Shown: piece by piece, positions 47,622 through 58,875 of the stretch
How positions within the stretch are numbered: position 1 is the first letter of the stretch
How the letters are laid out: the number at the start of each line of letters is the position of its first letter
Assembly: GCF_003668045.3 (NCBI RefSeq)
Contig: NC_048600.1
Span: forward strand, 26,132,437 to 26,196,436
Reading direction: 5' to 3'
Source: Cricetulus griseus
Taxonomy: Eukaryota; Chordata; Mammalia; Rodentia; Cricetidae
Length of the DNA stretch: 64,000 nt
Notes under the pieces: model-generated
Told to the model about the DNA's origin: nothing
Seen by the model: the letters and a program-made list of their open reading frames with translations, nothing else
Database searches by the model: none
Made by a program: the position numbers and the translations under genes

Positions 47622-47701
47622 ATTCAGAAAAAATTATATGCACTAGAAGAAAACCTTAGCAGTGAATTGCAAGCCAAGGAGGAGCTGGAACAGAAGTGCA
47701 A
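47622..47701 (+). CDS. Rock2: Rock2 exon 12 (residues 445-471), start of coiled coil
   Basis: IQKKLYALEENLSSELQAKE then ELEQKC. Heptad pattern of the dimerising coiled coil. LEENLSSELQ differs from the mouse form I recall (LEEHLSSEVQ). 26 codons plus two bases of Lys471. Donor caa|gtatgc. Confidence 0.97.
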
Positions 47702-47860
47702 GTATGCTGCCAAGCAGTGCATTTAAAATTGAAGCTTAAACACAGTACTGAAAGTGAAAAAGCGCAAATAAATTATATAAGTGCTGTCTCAACTAATAGA
47801 CTGTGCTTTTATCGTAAACTACAATTATTTTATTTATTGCTTCTTTCTGAAATTCTTTAG

Positions 47861-47909
47861 ATCTATTAATACTCGCCTAGAGAAAACAGCAAAGGAGCTA
47901 GAAGAGGAG
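47861..47909 (+). CDS. Rock2: Rock2 exon 13 (residues 471-487)
   Basis: KSINTRLEKTAKELEEE. 49 bases: one base completes Lys471, then 16 codons. Intron 12 before it is only 159 bases. Donor gag|gtaaaa. Confidence 0.97.
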
Positions 47910-48556
47910 GTAAAAATTTCCTATACTGTATTAGCATTTTTGTTAGTTTGTTTGATATCCACTTAGCTACAGAGTTCCCAGAGTAGCATGCAGTACATAG
48001 CATTAAAACCTACCTGAGTCATAAATAAACAAGATGGAAATCACTGCAGGGTGACTTCTCTTACTTAGGCTTACTTTGGCAATTTGATAATTTAGTGTAG
48101 CTATTTCAAGGTTTTTTTTTTTTTTTGTATGATGGTATATATGTCTGTAAATGTCATAATGAAACTATTACTTTGTATACTAACTTAAAAATTAATTTTA
48201 AAAATTTGCTTTTATATGATTATTAGGATGGCTGGTATACTTTAAAAACAGGAAATAATTCATTTTTAAGAATTACTGATATTAATAACATTTTAGGTCC
48301 ATGGGATCAAATAGTGATAGTTCATAGTGATAGAAAGTTTCAGAAAGCTTGATTATTAATGGTATAATAGATTGAATATTTATTTTAATTTTGATTATCT
48401 CATTGTAGTATGCTACTTTGCAAACATGGGGAACATAATTATTTTTTAATTTTAACAAAACAATTTTAGGTCTCTATGTGTTTGAGATTACTGATGGGTT
48501 TTGATCTGATGTCTTTGCCCATTTCCTTTTGATGATAATGTTAATCGTTATTTCAG
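47910..48556 (+). other. Rock2: Rock2 intron 13
   Basis: 647 bases of AT-rich unique sequence with one T run; no SINE recognised. Confidence 0.85.
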
Positions 48557-48692
48557 ATTACCTTTAGGAAAAACGTGGAGTCGGCACTGAGACAGTTGGA
48601 AAGAGAAAAGGCCCTTCTTCAGCACAAAAATGCAGAATATCAGCGGAAAGCTGATCATGAAGCTGACAAGAAACGGAATTTAGAAAATGATG
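48557..48692 (+). CDS. Rock2: Rock2 exon 14 (residues 488-533)
   Basis: ITFRKNVESALRQLEREKA, then LLQHKNAEYQRKADHEADK and KRNLEND. Covers the start of the REM-1-like region (about 497-573). Phe490 and Asn493 replace Leu and Ser of human and mouse as I recall them. 45 codons plus one base; donor g|gtttgt is weak at +3 to +5. Confidence 0.97.
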
Positions 48693-48781
48693 GTTTGTGA
48701 TATAAAATAATAAATGTTTAAGAAAAATATTGAATGTCTATGTTGTATTGAGGCTTGCTACTAAAATGCTTTGTTTCATAG

Positions 48782-48873
48782 TTAACAGCTTAAAAGATCA
48801 ACTTGAAGATTTGAAGAAAAGAAACCAGAGCTCTCAGATATCCACTGAGAAGGTCAATCAGCTCCAGAAACAA
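48782..48873 (+). CDS. Rock2: Rock2 exon 15 (residues 533-563)
   Basis: VNSLKDQLEDLKKRNQSSQI then STEKVNQLQKQ, coiled coil. Two bases complete Val533, then 30 codons. It follows an 89-base intron 14. SSQ matches mouse (human NSQ). Confidence 0.97.
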
Positions 48874-49079
48874 GTAGGTGGTCTGTGTGTGGAGTACTGA
48901 GTCTGTCCACAACTGTTAATGCTGACTGCAATGTTGCCAAGCTCTTAGCTCTAATATTTAAGGGGATGATACGTGGAGTCTTCATTTAAGTAGTCTGTAA
49001 CAAGATAATAAATTGATGTACTATGTTATTCACTGTGTTACATCTGTGCTTATCTGCTTGCTTTTGAATTGGATAACAG

Positions 49080-49326
49080 CTGGATGAAGCTAATGCTTTG
49101 CTGCGATCAGAGTCTGACACTGCAGCAAGGTTAAGAAAAACCCAGGCAGAAAGTTCCAAACAGATTCAGCAGCTGGAATCTAACAATAGAGATCTACAAG
49201 ATAAAAACTGCCTGCTTGAGACTGCCAAGTTAAAGCTTGAAAAGGAATTTATCAATCTTCAATCAGCTCTAGAATCTGAAAGGAGGGACCGGACCCATGG
49301 ATCAGAAATAATTCATGATTTACAAG
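49080..49326 (+). CDS. Rock2: Rock2 exon 16 (residues 564-646)
   Basis: Longest coiled-coil exon here, 82 codons plus one base: LDEANALLRSESDTAARLRK, QAESSKQIQQLESNNRDLQD, CLLETAKLKLEKEFINLQSA, ESERRDRTHGSEIIHDLQ. Ser574 and His642 differ from the Thr and Asn I recall in mouse. Donor g|gtataa. Confidence 0.98.
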
Positions 49327-49431
49327 GTATAAAAAAGCAGTAGTTGTATTTGATATGATTTTTGATAATTCATGATTTTGAAATAACTTTAGATGAATAA
49401 TAAATAACCTGGGGTTTTTTGTTTGTCACGT

Positions 49432-49555
49432 TGCTTTTTGTTTTTCAAGACAGGGTTTCTCTGTATAGACCTAGATGTCCTGGAATCAGGCTGGCCTCAA
49501 ATGCAGAGATCTGCCTGACTACCTGGGATTAAAGTCGTGTGCCAACACTCCCAGC

Positions 49556-49596
<41 letters not shown>

Positions 49597-49608
49597 GTGT
49601 GTGTGTTT
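49432..49608 (-). repeat. B1 SINE next to (TG)n
   Basis: tttttcaagacagggtttct, aatcaggctggcctcaaatg and gggattaaagtcgtgtgcc, then a TG run at 49559-49608. Confidence 0.9.
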
Positions 49609-49654
49609 ATTTGTTTGCTTTTTATGAAGTATTTGTTAGTAAAGTTAGAGCCTT

Positions 49655-49856
49655 GGGCTAGAGACAGCTTAGTTGTTTAAGAGCACATATTGCTAAGAAG
49701 TTTAGTTCTTAGCACTTTTACCAGGAGGCTCACAGTCTGCCTGCAATTCCAGCTTCAGTGATTTCCAAGGCTCTCTTCTGGCTTCCTTGAACACTGCACT
49801 CATATGTACAAACCCATCCTCAGACACAAACACATAGACATAAGTAAAATAAAAAT
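49655..49856 (+). repeat. B2-type SINE, diverged
   Basis: gggctagagacagcttagtt, tgcaattccagcttcagtg, ctctcttctggcttccttga. Confidence 0.75.
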
Positions 49857-50101
49857 TACAAAATAATATTAGGACATTGCAAGTATATTGCTAAAAAATT
49901 TATGAACAAAAGATACACTTTCAAATAGTATTTATTAGATTTAAATGGTCAATTGAGTTCTAGCTAAATTAATTTTTAAAGTACTGTTCTGACAGGTTAA
50001 AAAATTCTTGCTCACAAATAACAACTTCAAAATATGAGGTAGATAATTTTTAACTGAATGCATGTTGAGTATGTTGTTTTAAGCAATGTTTGAATTTTTA
50101 G

Positions 50102-50208
50102 GTAGAATATCTGGGCTGGAAGAAGATTTGAAGACTGGCAAAGCCTTGCTAACAAAAGTAGAGCTGGAGAAGAGACAGCTGCAGGAGAAGCTCACTGACC
50201 TAGAGAAG
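50102..50208 (+). CDS. Rock2: Rock2 exon 17 (residues 646-681)
   Basis: GRISGLEEDLKTGKALLTKV then ELEKRQLQEKLTDLEK. Thr replaces Ala in LLAKVE of human and mouse as I recall. Two bases plus 35 codons. Donor aag|gtaagc. Confidence 0.97.
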
Positions 50209-50496
50209 GTAAGCATGGCACACTGTACTTTGTGTGTAAGAAGAGGACAGTGCGATTTTAGATGAGAAAAGGGAATAATTAAAAATTCATTCACTAGGTA
50301 GAATATTTTCACAGATACATGGACTTTTCTGTTTGGACTTGACTATATAAATAGGGACGACTACTTTAATACCATTTAGGCAGCCTTTGGTATGCTAGAT
50401 TACATGAAGGAAGGGACTTGGTGTATATAATGATGCTATTTTAGACACCCAGGGGAAATTCAGACTTTTTCAAATTTTACTTTTTTATATTTTGCA

Positions 50497-50645
50497 TTTG
50501 AATGCTATGCATATAATTCTATCTGCCAGAAGAGGGCCTTATATCCTATTTGGCTGTGAGCTACCACGTGGTTGCTGGGAATTGAACTCAGGACCCCTGG
50601 AAGAGCAGCCAGTGCTCTTAACCCCTGAGCCATCTCTCCAGCCCC
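50497..50645 (-). repeat. B2 SINE
   Basis: ctgccagaagagggccttat, acgtggttgctgggaattga, ctgagccatctctccagccc. Confidence 0.95.
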
Positions 50646-50769
50646 AGAAATTCAGACATTTTAAGATAAATTTTATTCTTTGAGAATTTTATACTGTGTA
50701 GGAAAATCCACATTTTGACTGGATAACTTAAAAATTAATATAACACAAAATTAAAATAATGACTTGTAC

Positions 50770-50860
50770 TGGACTGTGGTGGACTTGGGAGGCAGAGGCA
50801 GACAGATTTCTGTGAGTTCAAGGCCAGCCTGGTCTACAAAGCAAGTTTGGAAAACCTCAG
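50770..50860 (+). repeat. B1 fragment
   Basis: gacttgggaggcagaggcag and caaggccagcctggtctac; the head is shortened. Confidence 0.85.
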
Positions 50861-51069
50861 GGGGAATGTATGACTTGTGACATTGTTAGGTTAGTTTTCT
50901 TTTTTCTTTTTGAATACTCAGGGGCCAGAGATTATTTCTAGTTAATATTTTATTTTCATTTGTTTATTCATTGATCTGAATATTTAATGTTTTCTATAGT
51001 AGAAATATTAGGATACCATGATGCTTTCAATAATATCACAGTCTGATAGATAATTTTAAAAGTGACAAT

Positions 51070-51188
51070 AAGCTGGTTATGGTGATACAAACCTTTGATC
51101 CCAGCAATAGGGAGACAGGCAGGTGGATCTCTGTGAGTTCAACACTAGTTGGGGGCTACCTGGTGAGTGCCAGGCTCAAAAAAATAGT
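51070..51188 (+). repeat. B1 SINE, diverged
   Basis: ctggttatggtgatacaaac, cagcaatagggagacaggca, gtggatctctgtgagttcaa. Confidence 0.8.
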
Positions 51189-51209
51189 GTAATATTAAAG
51201 CCCCTAGGT

Positions 51210-51429
51210 CAGTGGTTTTCAATCTATGGTTCAAGATTCATTTGGGATGTTGAACAACACTTTCACATGCCTAATACCATCAGAAACACAAATATTTACA
51301 TTATAATTTATAGCAGTAGCAAATTACAGTTATAAAGTAGCAATGGAAATAATTTTATGATTGGGGGGTCACCACAACATGAGGAACTGTATTAAAGGGT
51401 CACAGCATTAGAAAGGTTAAGAACCACTG
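51210..51429 (-). mobile_element. URR1-type hAT element, copy 4, perfect TSD
   Basis: cagtggttttcaatctatgg to gaaaggttaagaaccactg. Both flanks are exactly ccctaggt (51202-51209 and 51430-51437), an intact 8-bp hAT duplication. Confidence 0.95.
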
Positions 51430-51731
51430 CCCTAGGTAATTCTAATGTGTTGTATGCAAACAAAATGCTAGCTATTTGTAGAAAATGAACCGGACAGGGT
51501 ATGTGAGAGAGCAGGGCAGGAGAAGAAGCAGACTTTAGCTGGAGGAGCAGGAACAGTAACAGCATGATTTGTTTGTTCAGTCAGTATTTCTAGAGTATGG
51601 TATCTGAGTCATCAAACTAATCCTTTAGGGGTAAGGTAAAGAATACTTCAGGTTTTGTTGCAAATCCTAGGGCATATGTAGAAAATAGATTGACTTCTGT
51701 TATCCAAGATTTTCAAACTTAGAACATGTCT

Positions 51732-51815
51732 GGTTGGGCATGTAGCTCAGTGGTCAAGTACTTGGTTAGCATGTCCAAGACCCTGAGTTCACTCCCCAGC
51801 ATCACAGAAAAATAC
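51732..51815 (+). repeat. ID SINE
   Basis: ggttgggcatgtagctcagt, ttggttagcatgtccaagac and cctgagttcactccccagc, then an A-rich tail. Confidence 0.88.
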
Positions 51816-51889
51816 CAACTATTTGGGTGGTAGAACACCTTGAGGTTTGTTATTGTTTCATATAGTTAGATTGCAAACATTACTTCTTA

Positions 51890-52056
51890 TTTGTTTGTTT
51901 GACTTTGTTTTTGTTTTTCTGAGACAGTTTCTCTGTGTAGCCCTGACTGTCCTGGAACTCACTTTGTAGATCAGGCTGGTTTTGAACTCACAGAGATCCA
52001 CCTGCTTCTCTCTACTGAATGCAGGGATTAAAGATGTGCGCCACCACTGCCAGTGA
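51890..52056 (-). repeat. B1 SINE
   Basis: ctgagacagtttctctgtgt, gtagatcaggctggttttga, gattaaagatgtgcgccacc. Confidence 0.92.
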
Positions 52057-52081
52057 ACAAACATTGCTTGTTTGTCTTTTT

Positions 52082-52172
52082 GTGGACCAGGCTAGCTTCA
52101 AACTTCCAGATATTTCCCTGACCTTGTCTCCTGAGTGCTGGGTTTAAAGGTCTGGCCATCACGCATGGCTAC
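52082..52172 (-). repeat. B1 right-half fragment
   Basis: gtggaccaggctagcttcaa and gagtgctgggtttaaaggtc. Confidence 0.8.
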
Positions 52173-52239
52173 TAGATAGTTTTTAAAGTTTGAAACATCA
52201 TGTTTGAGGAAGAGAGACCTTATAGCTAAAGAACACCAG

Positions 52240-52445
52240 AGGCCTGTAGCTGGGGAGATGGTCCAGCATTTGAGAGTACCTGTTCTGCTTGCAGAGGACC
52301 CAGGTTTGGTCCAGCCTTCACAAGGTGGCTCATAACCATCTGTAATTCCAGTTCTAGGGGATCTGTCACCCTCTTCTGACACATGGGCATCAGGCACACA
52401 TGTGTGTATACATACATATACAGAAGCAACATACAAACACATTTA
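52240..52445 (+). repeat. B2-type SINE
   Basis: gtagctggggagatggtcca, gcttgcagaggacccaggtt, gtgtgtatacatacatatac tail. Confidence 0.85.
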
Positions 52446-52840
52446 AAATAAAGTGATAGTTGAAAAAAGAGTAAAACTAGCTTCTGAGAGGTAGCTGGGG
52501 AGCCTTCAGAGTGGTAGGAAGGTGAGAGCTAGTTAGGGAGAGTGAGGGGATACATTGTCAATAGCATCAGTGGAGCATGTCTGCAGATAAAAACACAGAA
52601 TGAGAGAGCCTGAGAAGTTTTGTATGGTGAGAATAGCACTCTAGTCACTTCACTGAAATGAAACAGGCTCAGTTCAGGTCTCAGAACAAAGTGGATGGAT
52701 GGCAGAAAAGCCGGTGGGTATGTATGTATGTTATAAGAAATTCAGGTGTAGAAAGGAAGGAAGATACTGAACATTGTTTAAAAGCAATTTTAAGATTTTT
52801 TGAAATTCTGTTAATAATCACTATTGACAATGTTACATAG

Positions 52841-53000
52841 GAAAAGAGCAACATGGAAATAGATATGACATACCAACTGAAGGTGATACAGCAGAGTTTA
52901 GAGCAAGAAGAAGCGGAACACAAGACCACAAAAGCACGGCTAGCAGACAAAAACAAGATCTATGAATCCATTGAAGAAGCTAAGTCAGAAGCCATGAAAG
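52841..53000 (+). CDS. Rock2: Rock2 exon 18 (residues 682-735), includes Tyr722
   Basis: EKSNMEIDMTYQLKVIQQSL, then EQEEAEHKTTKARLADKNK and IYESIEEAKSEAMK. Tyr722 in KIYESIEE is the site reported in ROCK2 as a Src/SHP2-controlled phosphotyrosine affecting RhoA binding. ROCK1 lacks it (DKHQSIEE). 53 codons plus one base. Donor g|gtatgc. Confidence 0.98.
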
Positions 53001-53161
53001 GTATGCACTGTGAGGTGTGTTCCCAGAACATTTTCCACGAGTTGATTCTAGAGTCAATCTTCACTTTTACAAAATACAATATAATAAATATAAATATAAA
53101 ATATAATATTGCCAAGTATTGGGAACTGAAAGGAAGAAAATTATCAGGGAAACTAAATATG

Positions 53162-53336
53162 CTTTTTTGTTTGTTTGTTTGTTTTGTTTTGTTTTTCAAG
53201 ACAGGGTTTCTCTGTGGCTTTGGAGGCTGTCCTGGAACTAGCTTTTGTAGACCAGGCTGGTCTCAAATTCACAGAGATCCACCTGCCTCTGCCTCCTGAG
53301 TGCTGGGATTAAAGGCATGCGCCACCAACGCCCGGC
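53162..53336 (-). repeat. B1 SINE, cricetid-like, near consensus
   Basis: (GTTT)n, ctctgtggctttggaggctg, tcctggaactagcttttgta, ccaccaacgcccggc. Short repeat gctt on both sides. Confidence 0.95.
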
Positions 53337-53621
53337 GCTTCCTTTTTTTTTTTTTTTTCCTTTATATCTTTATAACAATTTTTAAGAAACTTAAAGCCCA
53401 AATACAAAATCATTCTACCATATTTTTAGGTCTGAAAGAAAGTGATGTTTTAGTGACATTGATGGCATAAGGTATATAATTTGATGTTCTATACTGATGT
53501 TTGAGAGATAGGTCCTTTGACATGGTATTTACTGTAGTTTGACATTTCCTCAGGTATGTTACAAAAGTATTAATAGTTATGAAAGACCAAAACTTATACA
53601 TAATAGCTGGTCCAGCTAGAG

Positions 53622-53841
53622 CAGTGCTTCTCAATCTTCCTAATGCTTCAACCCTTTAATACAGTTCCTCATGTTTAGTGACCTCCAACTATAAAATTAT
53701 TTTTGTTGCTACTTCATAACTGTAATTTTGCTACTATGATGAATCATAATTAAATATCTGTGTTTTCCGATGTCTTAGGTTATCCCCGTGAAAGGGTTAT
53801 TTGATCCTAAGGGGTCACAACCCAGAGATTGAGAACCACTG
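53622..53841 (+). mobile_element. URR1-type hAT element, copy 5
   Basis: cagtgcttctcaatcttcct to gagattgagaaccactg. Flanks agctagag (53614-53621) and agctagat (53842-53849) match at 7 of 8. Confidence 0.95.
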
Positions 53842-54242
53842 AGCTAGATAGACTATTTAGGTCACTGAGTTTTTTGGACTCTGACATGCTAAAGATGCCA
53901 GTCAGATTTTATTAAAGCCATGTCATACTAATAGATCCCAGAGTTAGCTTCACAGACCAGTCTTTACATTAGAGCTATCTTGGGATAAATTTGTTTCCTA
54001 ACTATTTACTATTAAAATAGACTTTAAATTCCATAAGTAATCAGTGCTTGAAAATATTTTTATTCAAGTCTTAAAACTCTGGATCAGAAATTTCACTTCT
54101 TACTGAGGCAGAATATTATAAACAGCTTATAAGAAGTAGTCTTTCATTCTTTAAATATAATTAACATTTAGATTTTCTTATTACAACCAACTTAGTTTAA
54201 AGCACTAATTCAGGGTGATAAATGAAAGAAGTCATGAACAGT

Positions 54243-54318
54243 GGTGCATTCAGGAGGCAGAAGCAGTTGGGTCTCAGCTGAGGCTACACAGTGAGATCCT
54301 GTCTCAAAAAAACAAAAG
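54243..54318 (+). repeat. B1 fragment
   Basis: tcaggaggcagaagcagttg and cacagtgagatcctgtctca. Confidence 0.7.
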
Positions 54319-54884
54319 AGAAATGAAACAGGCCCATTATTTAGAAAGGTCTGATCTGAAGAGATTAAGTTAATGGAGTGTATATATATTTCCTTGTTTA
54401 TGGCCTAGAAGAGAATTAAGTTGTTTTTGAGGTGCAATTTATATGCGATAAAGTATAAACAGTTTTGATGTTGGTGTTACATCATATGGTGTTACTCATA
54501 GCTGCCACCAAGGCAAGATGTAGAATAGGTCTACCACCTCAGTAAGTTTTCTTGTGCTTCTTTCTATTCTCTACGCCAATAATGTGTTTTTTAAAATGAA
54601 TATATAGATTTATTTATTGTGTAAATGGATGCATTTCTTTTTTTGCTTTTAATTGTCTTTATTTTTAAAATTAGCATGTGGTGACATTGAACTTTTGTGC
54701 TTACCCAGTTCTGTGAGTTTTGACATGCGGTGTAGATTTTTGTAACACTCCACAATTGGAATATAGATCTGTTTTGTCAGCTGAAAAACTCATACAGCCT
54801 TTCCCAGGCCTACCACCTGTGAGACCATCATCCATCCCTCCAGCTTTGCCTCTCAAGATCATTTTGTATAGCTGAGTGATGGTG

Positions 54885-55006
54885 GCTCTCTGTGTAGCCC
54901 TGGCTGTCCTGGAACTCACCCTTGTAACCAGGGTGGCCTCGAATTCACAGAGATCTGCCTGCCTTCCCCTCCTGAGTGCTGGGATTAAAGTTGTGTTCCA
55001 CTAATG
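54885..55006 (-). repeat. B1 SINE
   Basis: tgtgtagccctggctgtcct, accagggtggcctcgaattc, tgctgggattaaagttgtg. Confidence 0.92.
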
Positions 55007-55434
55007 CATTTATTTTTTGATTATTTTCCAAACTGACAAAAATGAAACAATTCAATATAACTTTTAATTGTTTCTAGTAGTTACTTGGAACACTAATACA
55101 TGTAGATATGTAGTGACTTCCTTATATTTTACACATATTTACACGCAACATTTAAATATGATAGATGTTATTCAAGCCTGGATCTTGCTCTTTCTACTAC
55201 ATGTTGTCACCTCCATAGATTAAGAACATTGCTTGAAGAAGTAATTATTGCCAGTATGACCTTGTCTAGTTCTCTGTAAAGGGATAATGATGGTATTGTT
55301 AGGTTGTGAAAATCAAGTGTGACTATACATATAAAATAATTAGAAATACCATCTACTTAGTAGCATGTAAAGAATGTTTCGTTTATCTGTACACACTTTT
55401 AAAGACCCTTCATTAAATAAATATTTTCAGTTCT

Positions 55435-55680
55435 AGCCAAGGAGATGGCTTGATGGATAAAGTGCTTGCTGTGCATGGATGAGCCCTTGTAAAATCTAGG
55501 CAGGCACTCAGGAAATAGAGAGCGGGAGTCCCTGAGGCAAGCCAGAATTAGTGGGTTCCACGTTCACCCCCACAGAAACCCTGCCACATTATAGAGCGTG
55601 GAGAGCAAACAAGGAAATACTCAACATCAGCTCTAAGCTTCAATACACATGTGAACACCTGTACACTTAAAAAAAAAAAA
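55435..55680 (+). repeat. B4-type SINE, diverged
   Basis: gccaaggagatggcttgatg, taaagtgcttgctgtgcatg, a middle with cactcaggaaatagagagcg, poly-A tail at about 55668-55682. Confidence 0.6.
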
Positions 55681-56627
55681 AAGACCTAAAAATTAACAGA
55701 TTTCATCCTTATCTAATGAAATTTTGTAAATGATAGCTGGATGTTAAACATTAGGTGTGAGAGGGCAGAGGAATCTGACTTGGATATCAACTGAAATACT
55801 AATCAAAAGGTTAACTAAAGCTTACCTTTAAAATTGAACTTTCTTAGTTAGGGGTGTACTTTGTTGATCACCTTAATTGAGAAAAAAATGATTTTAAAGG
55901 ATTGCTTTTCTGATCAATAAGTTTTTATTGCAAATCATTTAGAAAAATGAAGGAAAGTATAACTTAAAAAGCAAGGATTACCTACGATCCTACTAAGTAA
56001 GCTAATTCTTCATAGATTTACTCCATTTTCCCCTACTATTTTATTAATTCTTTAAAACAAACAAAAACACCTAAGTATTAATGAGCACTTACTAGTGCCT
56101 GCCATATCCCTGGCACTGGTCAGTCCCATATTTGTAGTCACTTCAAAACTTTGTTGCCATCTACTAGAGGTTAAATACCATTACCCTCCTAGATGGAGGG
56201 GAATTTAGTCTAAAGAAGTTAATTTACCTACTCAAACAATTAGTAAGCAGCAGAGCCAAGACTTAAAGCTCAGAAAGTTGTTTCCTGAGTCTGTCTATCT
56301 CCCCAAACATAATTTCCAATACTATGTAATAATTAATATGGAAAGAGAAGTCGTGGAATCTGCTTGGAATGCTTTCAGGCAAAAATAATCACAAAGACAG
56401 GATTATCTTTTTTCCATTAGAATAGATGTAGTATCACACGTAGTATGATACATTTTATCCTGCACAAATGAAAGTCCCAATTTTCTAGCCTAAAATTCAT
56501 AATATTTCAAACATATTTGAAGTGATAAAAATGTTTATTTAGAAACAAATAACAATATTGGACAGTATGCTCTCAATTAAAATACTTAATTTCAAACTCA
56601 TAGTTGTGTCCACTTTCATTGTAATAG

Positions 56628-56788
56628 AGATGGAGAAGAAGCTGTTAGAAGAAAGGTCTTTAAAGCAGAGAGTGGAGAACCTGCTCCTGGAGGCTGAGAA
56701 AAGATGCTCTATATTGGACTGTGACCTTAAACAGTCCCAGCAAAAACTAAACGAGTTACTGAAGCAGAAAGATGTGCTGAGTGAGGAT
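56628..56788 (+). CDS. Rock2: Rock2 exon 19 (residues 735-788)
   Basis: EMEKKLLEERSLKQRVENL, then LLEAEKRCSILDCDLKQSQ and QKLNELLKQKDVLSED. Arg for Lys (QKVENL) and Ser for Asn (VLNED) differ from mouse as I recall it. Two bases plus 53 codons. Acceptor cattgtaatag, donor gat|gtaagt. Confidence 0.98.
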
Positions 56789-57104
56789 GTAAGTATGGAT
56801 TATACCAAGTAAAAATTAATGAGCCAATAAGAAACAAGTTTTATTGAGGATGCCTAATGGTGACTGCATTATTTAATTTCTTTTTCTTGTAATATTCTAT
56901 AGACTCTGTTGGCTTTAATGGATTTTGTTGATAGAATAAATCAGTCATAGTTGAATAATTTAAAGTTACTTATACCTTATATTTTATTTAAAAAGATTAG
57001 AAATGCTATCCATATTTTAATGTGACATGATTAAGACAAGCATTATTCTTGAGAAAAATCAGAATAATTTACATAAATACCAAGTATACAATTTACTTTT
57101 TTAG
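56789..57104 (+). other. Rock2: Rock2 intron 19
   Basis: 316 bases of AT-rich unique sequence; no repeat recognised. Confidence 0.85.
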
Positions 57105-57289
57105 GTTAGAAATTTGACATTAAAGATAGAGCAGGAAACGCAGAAACGTTGCCTTATGCAAAATGACCTGAAGATGCAGACCCAGCAAGTTAACACCCTA
57201 AAAATGTCAGAAAAGCAGATAAAGCAAGAAAACAATCATCTCATGGAAATGAAAACGAACTTGGAAAAGCAAAATGCTGAACTTCGGAA
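57105..57289 (+). CDS. Rock2: Rock2 exon 20 (residues 789-850)
   Basis: VRNLTLKIEQETQKRCLMQN, DLKMQTQQVNTLKMSEKQIK, QENNHLMEMKTNLEKQNAEL, R. Coiled coil. MKTNLEK has Thr where human and mouse have Met as I recall. 61 codons plus two bases of Lys850. Donor aa|gtaagt. Confidence 0.98.
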
Positions 57290-57364
57290 GTAAGTTAACT
57301 GGTTCCAACAGTTGGACAGCTTCTGAGAGGTTTTGTGTGTTTTATTTATAATAGTATTTATTTA

Positions 57365-57475
57365 AAATGAAAGCCAGGTGTGGTGATAATTCCTATAATC
57401 TCAACACTTGGGAGTGTAAAACAGATTGGGATTCCAGAGCCAACTTATATAGCAGCATGAAAGCAAAGTAAAACT
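57365..57475 (+). repeat. B1-like SINE, degraded
   Basis: gaaagccaggtgtggtgata, taatctcaacacttgggagt. Confidence 0.6.
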
Positions 57476-57533
57476 GAAAATACAGGCACACACTGCATTA
57501 GCCATTGGATTCATGACATCATGATGTGACATA

Positions 57534-57838
<305 letters not shown>

Positions 57839-57844
57839 CTCAGT

Positions 57845-57937
57845 GGTTTTTTTTTCCCTAGCTGGCCATAACCTCCCAGCCTTTCCTCAACCTCCAGGGT
57901 GCTAAGATTACATGTACAAGTCAACACACCTGGCTTC
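57845..57937 (-). repeat. B1-like fragment
   Basis: ccctagctggccataacctc, ccagggtgctaagattacat, acacctggctt. Confidence 0.6.
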
Positions 57938-57965
57938 CAATTGTTTGGATTTTTTTTGTTTGTTT

Positions 57966-58075
57966 GTTTTTTTAATACATGGTCTCATGAAATTCTCTAG
58001 GCTGGCTTTGAACTCACTATTCCTCCTGCCTCAACTTCCCAGCTGCTGGGATTACAGTCTCTGTCACCAGGCTTG
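57966..58075 (-). repeat. B1-like SINE
   Basis: catggtctcatgaaattctc, taggctggctttgaactcac, gctgctgggattacagtctc. Confidence 0.75.
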
Positions 58076-58203
58076 CAGGGACGAGAGTTTGTAAATCAGT
58101 GGTGAAGTTAGTGCTAGCATGAACGCGACCTGATTGCAGGGGTTCTTTGACTGGGTTTAAATGTGTATACCTTACTAAAGACTTGGACCCTATGTGTTCA
58201 CAG

Positions 58204-58273
58204 AGAGCGGCAGGATGCAGACGGGCAAATGAAGGAGCTACAAGACCAGCTTGAAGCCGAGCAGTATTTCTCT
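58204..58273 (+). CDS. Rock2: Rock2 exon 21 (residues 850-873)
   Basis: KERQDADGQMKELQDQLEAE then QYFS. The QLEAEQYFS motif is shared by ROCK1 and ROCK2. One base plus 23 codons. Donor tct|gtaagg. Confidence 0.98.
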
Positions 58274-58329
58274 GTAAGGCACTTCTGCAGAGCCAGAGAA
58301 TGGTTGTCTTTTAATTGAAACAAATATTT

Positions 58330-58570
58330 ATTTCACTTTATGTGTATTCGTAGTTTGGGTGTAGGCATCTCTGTGTACATGTTCATGCCTGGTACCCTAG
58401 GAGGTCAGAAGAGGGTAAGATGCACAGCTTTTGTTTATTTGCTCTTGCTTGCTTAGCTTATAGACTTTTTAAACAGTCCTGCTGTATGTCCCAGGCTGGC
58501 CTCCAGGTTGCAAACTTTCTACCTCCTAAGTGCTGGGATTATAATAGTTTACAATCACACCAGACAGAAA
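58330..58570 (-). repeat. B3/B4-type composite SINE
   Basis: tgtgtacatgttcatgcctg, taggaggtcagaagagggta; B1-like right part ggctggcctccaggttgc, gtgctgggattataatag. Confidence 0.65.
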
Positions 58571-58609
58571 TTTGGGTGGAGTCTTACAGGACCCATAAAA
58601 AGCAGACAG

Positions 58610-58700
58610 GATTGGGAATGTAGCTCAGTGGTAAAATACTTGCCTAGCATGGAGGAGGTCCTGAGTTTAATACCCAGCACCACAAAAAAGAAAAAAAAAC
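58610..58700 (+). repeat. ID SINE with A-rich tail
   Basis: gggaatgtagctcagtggta, tacttgcctagcatggagg, taatacccagcaccacaaaa. Confidence 0.93.
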
Positions 58701-58747
58701 AAACGTGCTGGCAAAAGAATCTAATTGTTTAACAGGAATCCCTTATC

Positions 58748-58875
58748 AGACTGGCTTGGTGGTGTGTGCCTATAATTGCAACTAACAGGCAGGATGAGGT
58801 GGAAAGATCACTTGAACCCACAACATTGAGGCCAGTCTGGGCAACAGAAGGGGAAACACTGTGTCAAAACAACAA
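58748..58875 (+). repeat. B1-like SINE, old
   Basis: ggcttggtggtgtgtgccta, gaggccagtctgggcaacag, cactgtgtcaaaacaac. Confidence 0.65.

Larger units (their letters stand above)
49327..50101 (+). other. Rock2: Rock2 intron 16
   Basis: 775 bases: B1, (TG)n and B2 in 49432-49856, then unique sequence to the acceptor gaatttttag. Confidence 0.9.
50209..52840 (+). other. Rock2: Rock2 intron 17
   Basis: 2.6 kb. Holds B2, two B1, URR1, ID, B1 pieces and B2. Unique sequence at 50209-50496, 50861-51069, 51430-51731 and 52446-52840. Confidence 0.9.
53001..56627 (+). other. Rock2: Rock2 intron 18
   Basis: 3.6 kb. Holds B1, URR1, B1 fragments and a B4-type element. 53842-54242, 54319-54884, 55007-55434 and 55681-56627 are AT-rich unique sequence with nothing recognised. 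Confidence 0.9.
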
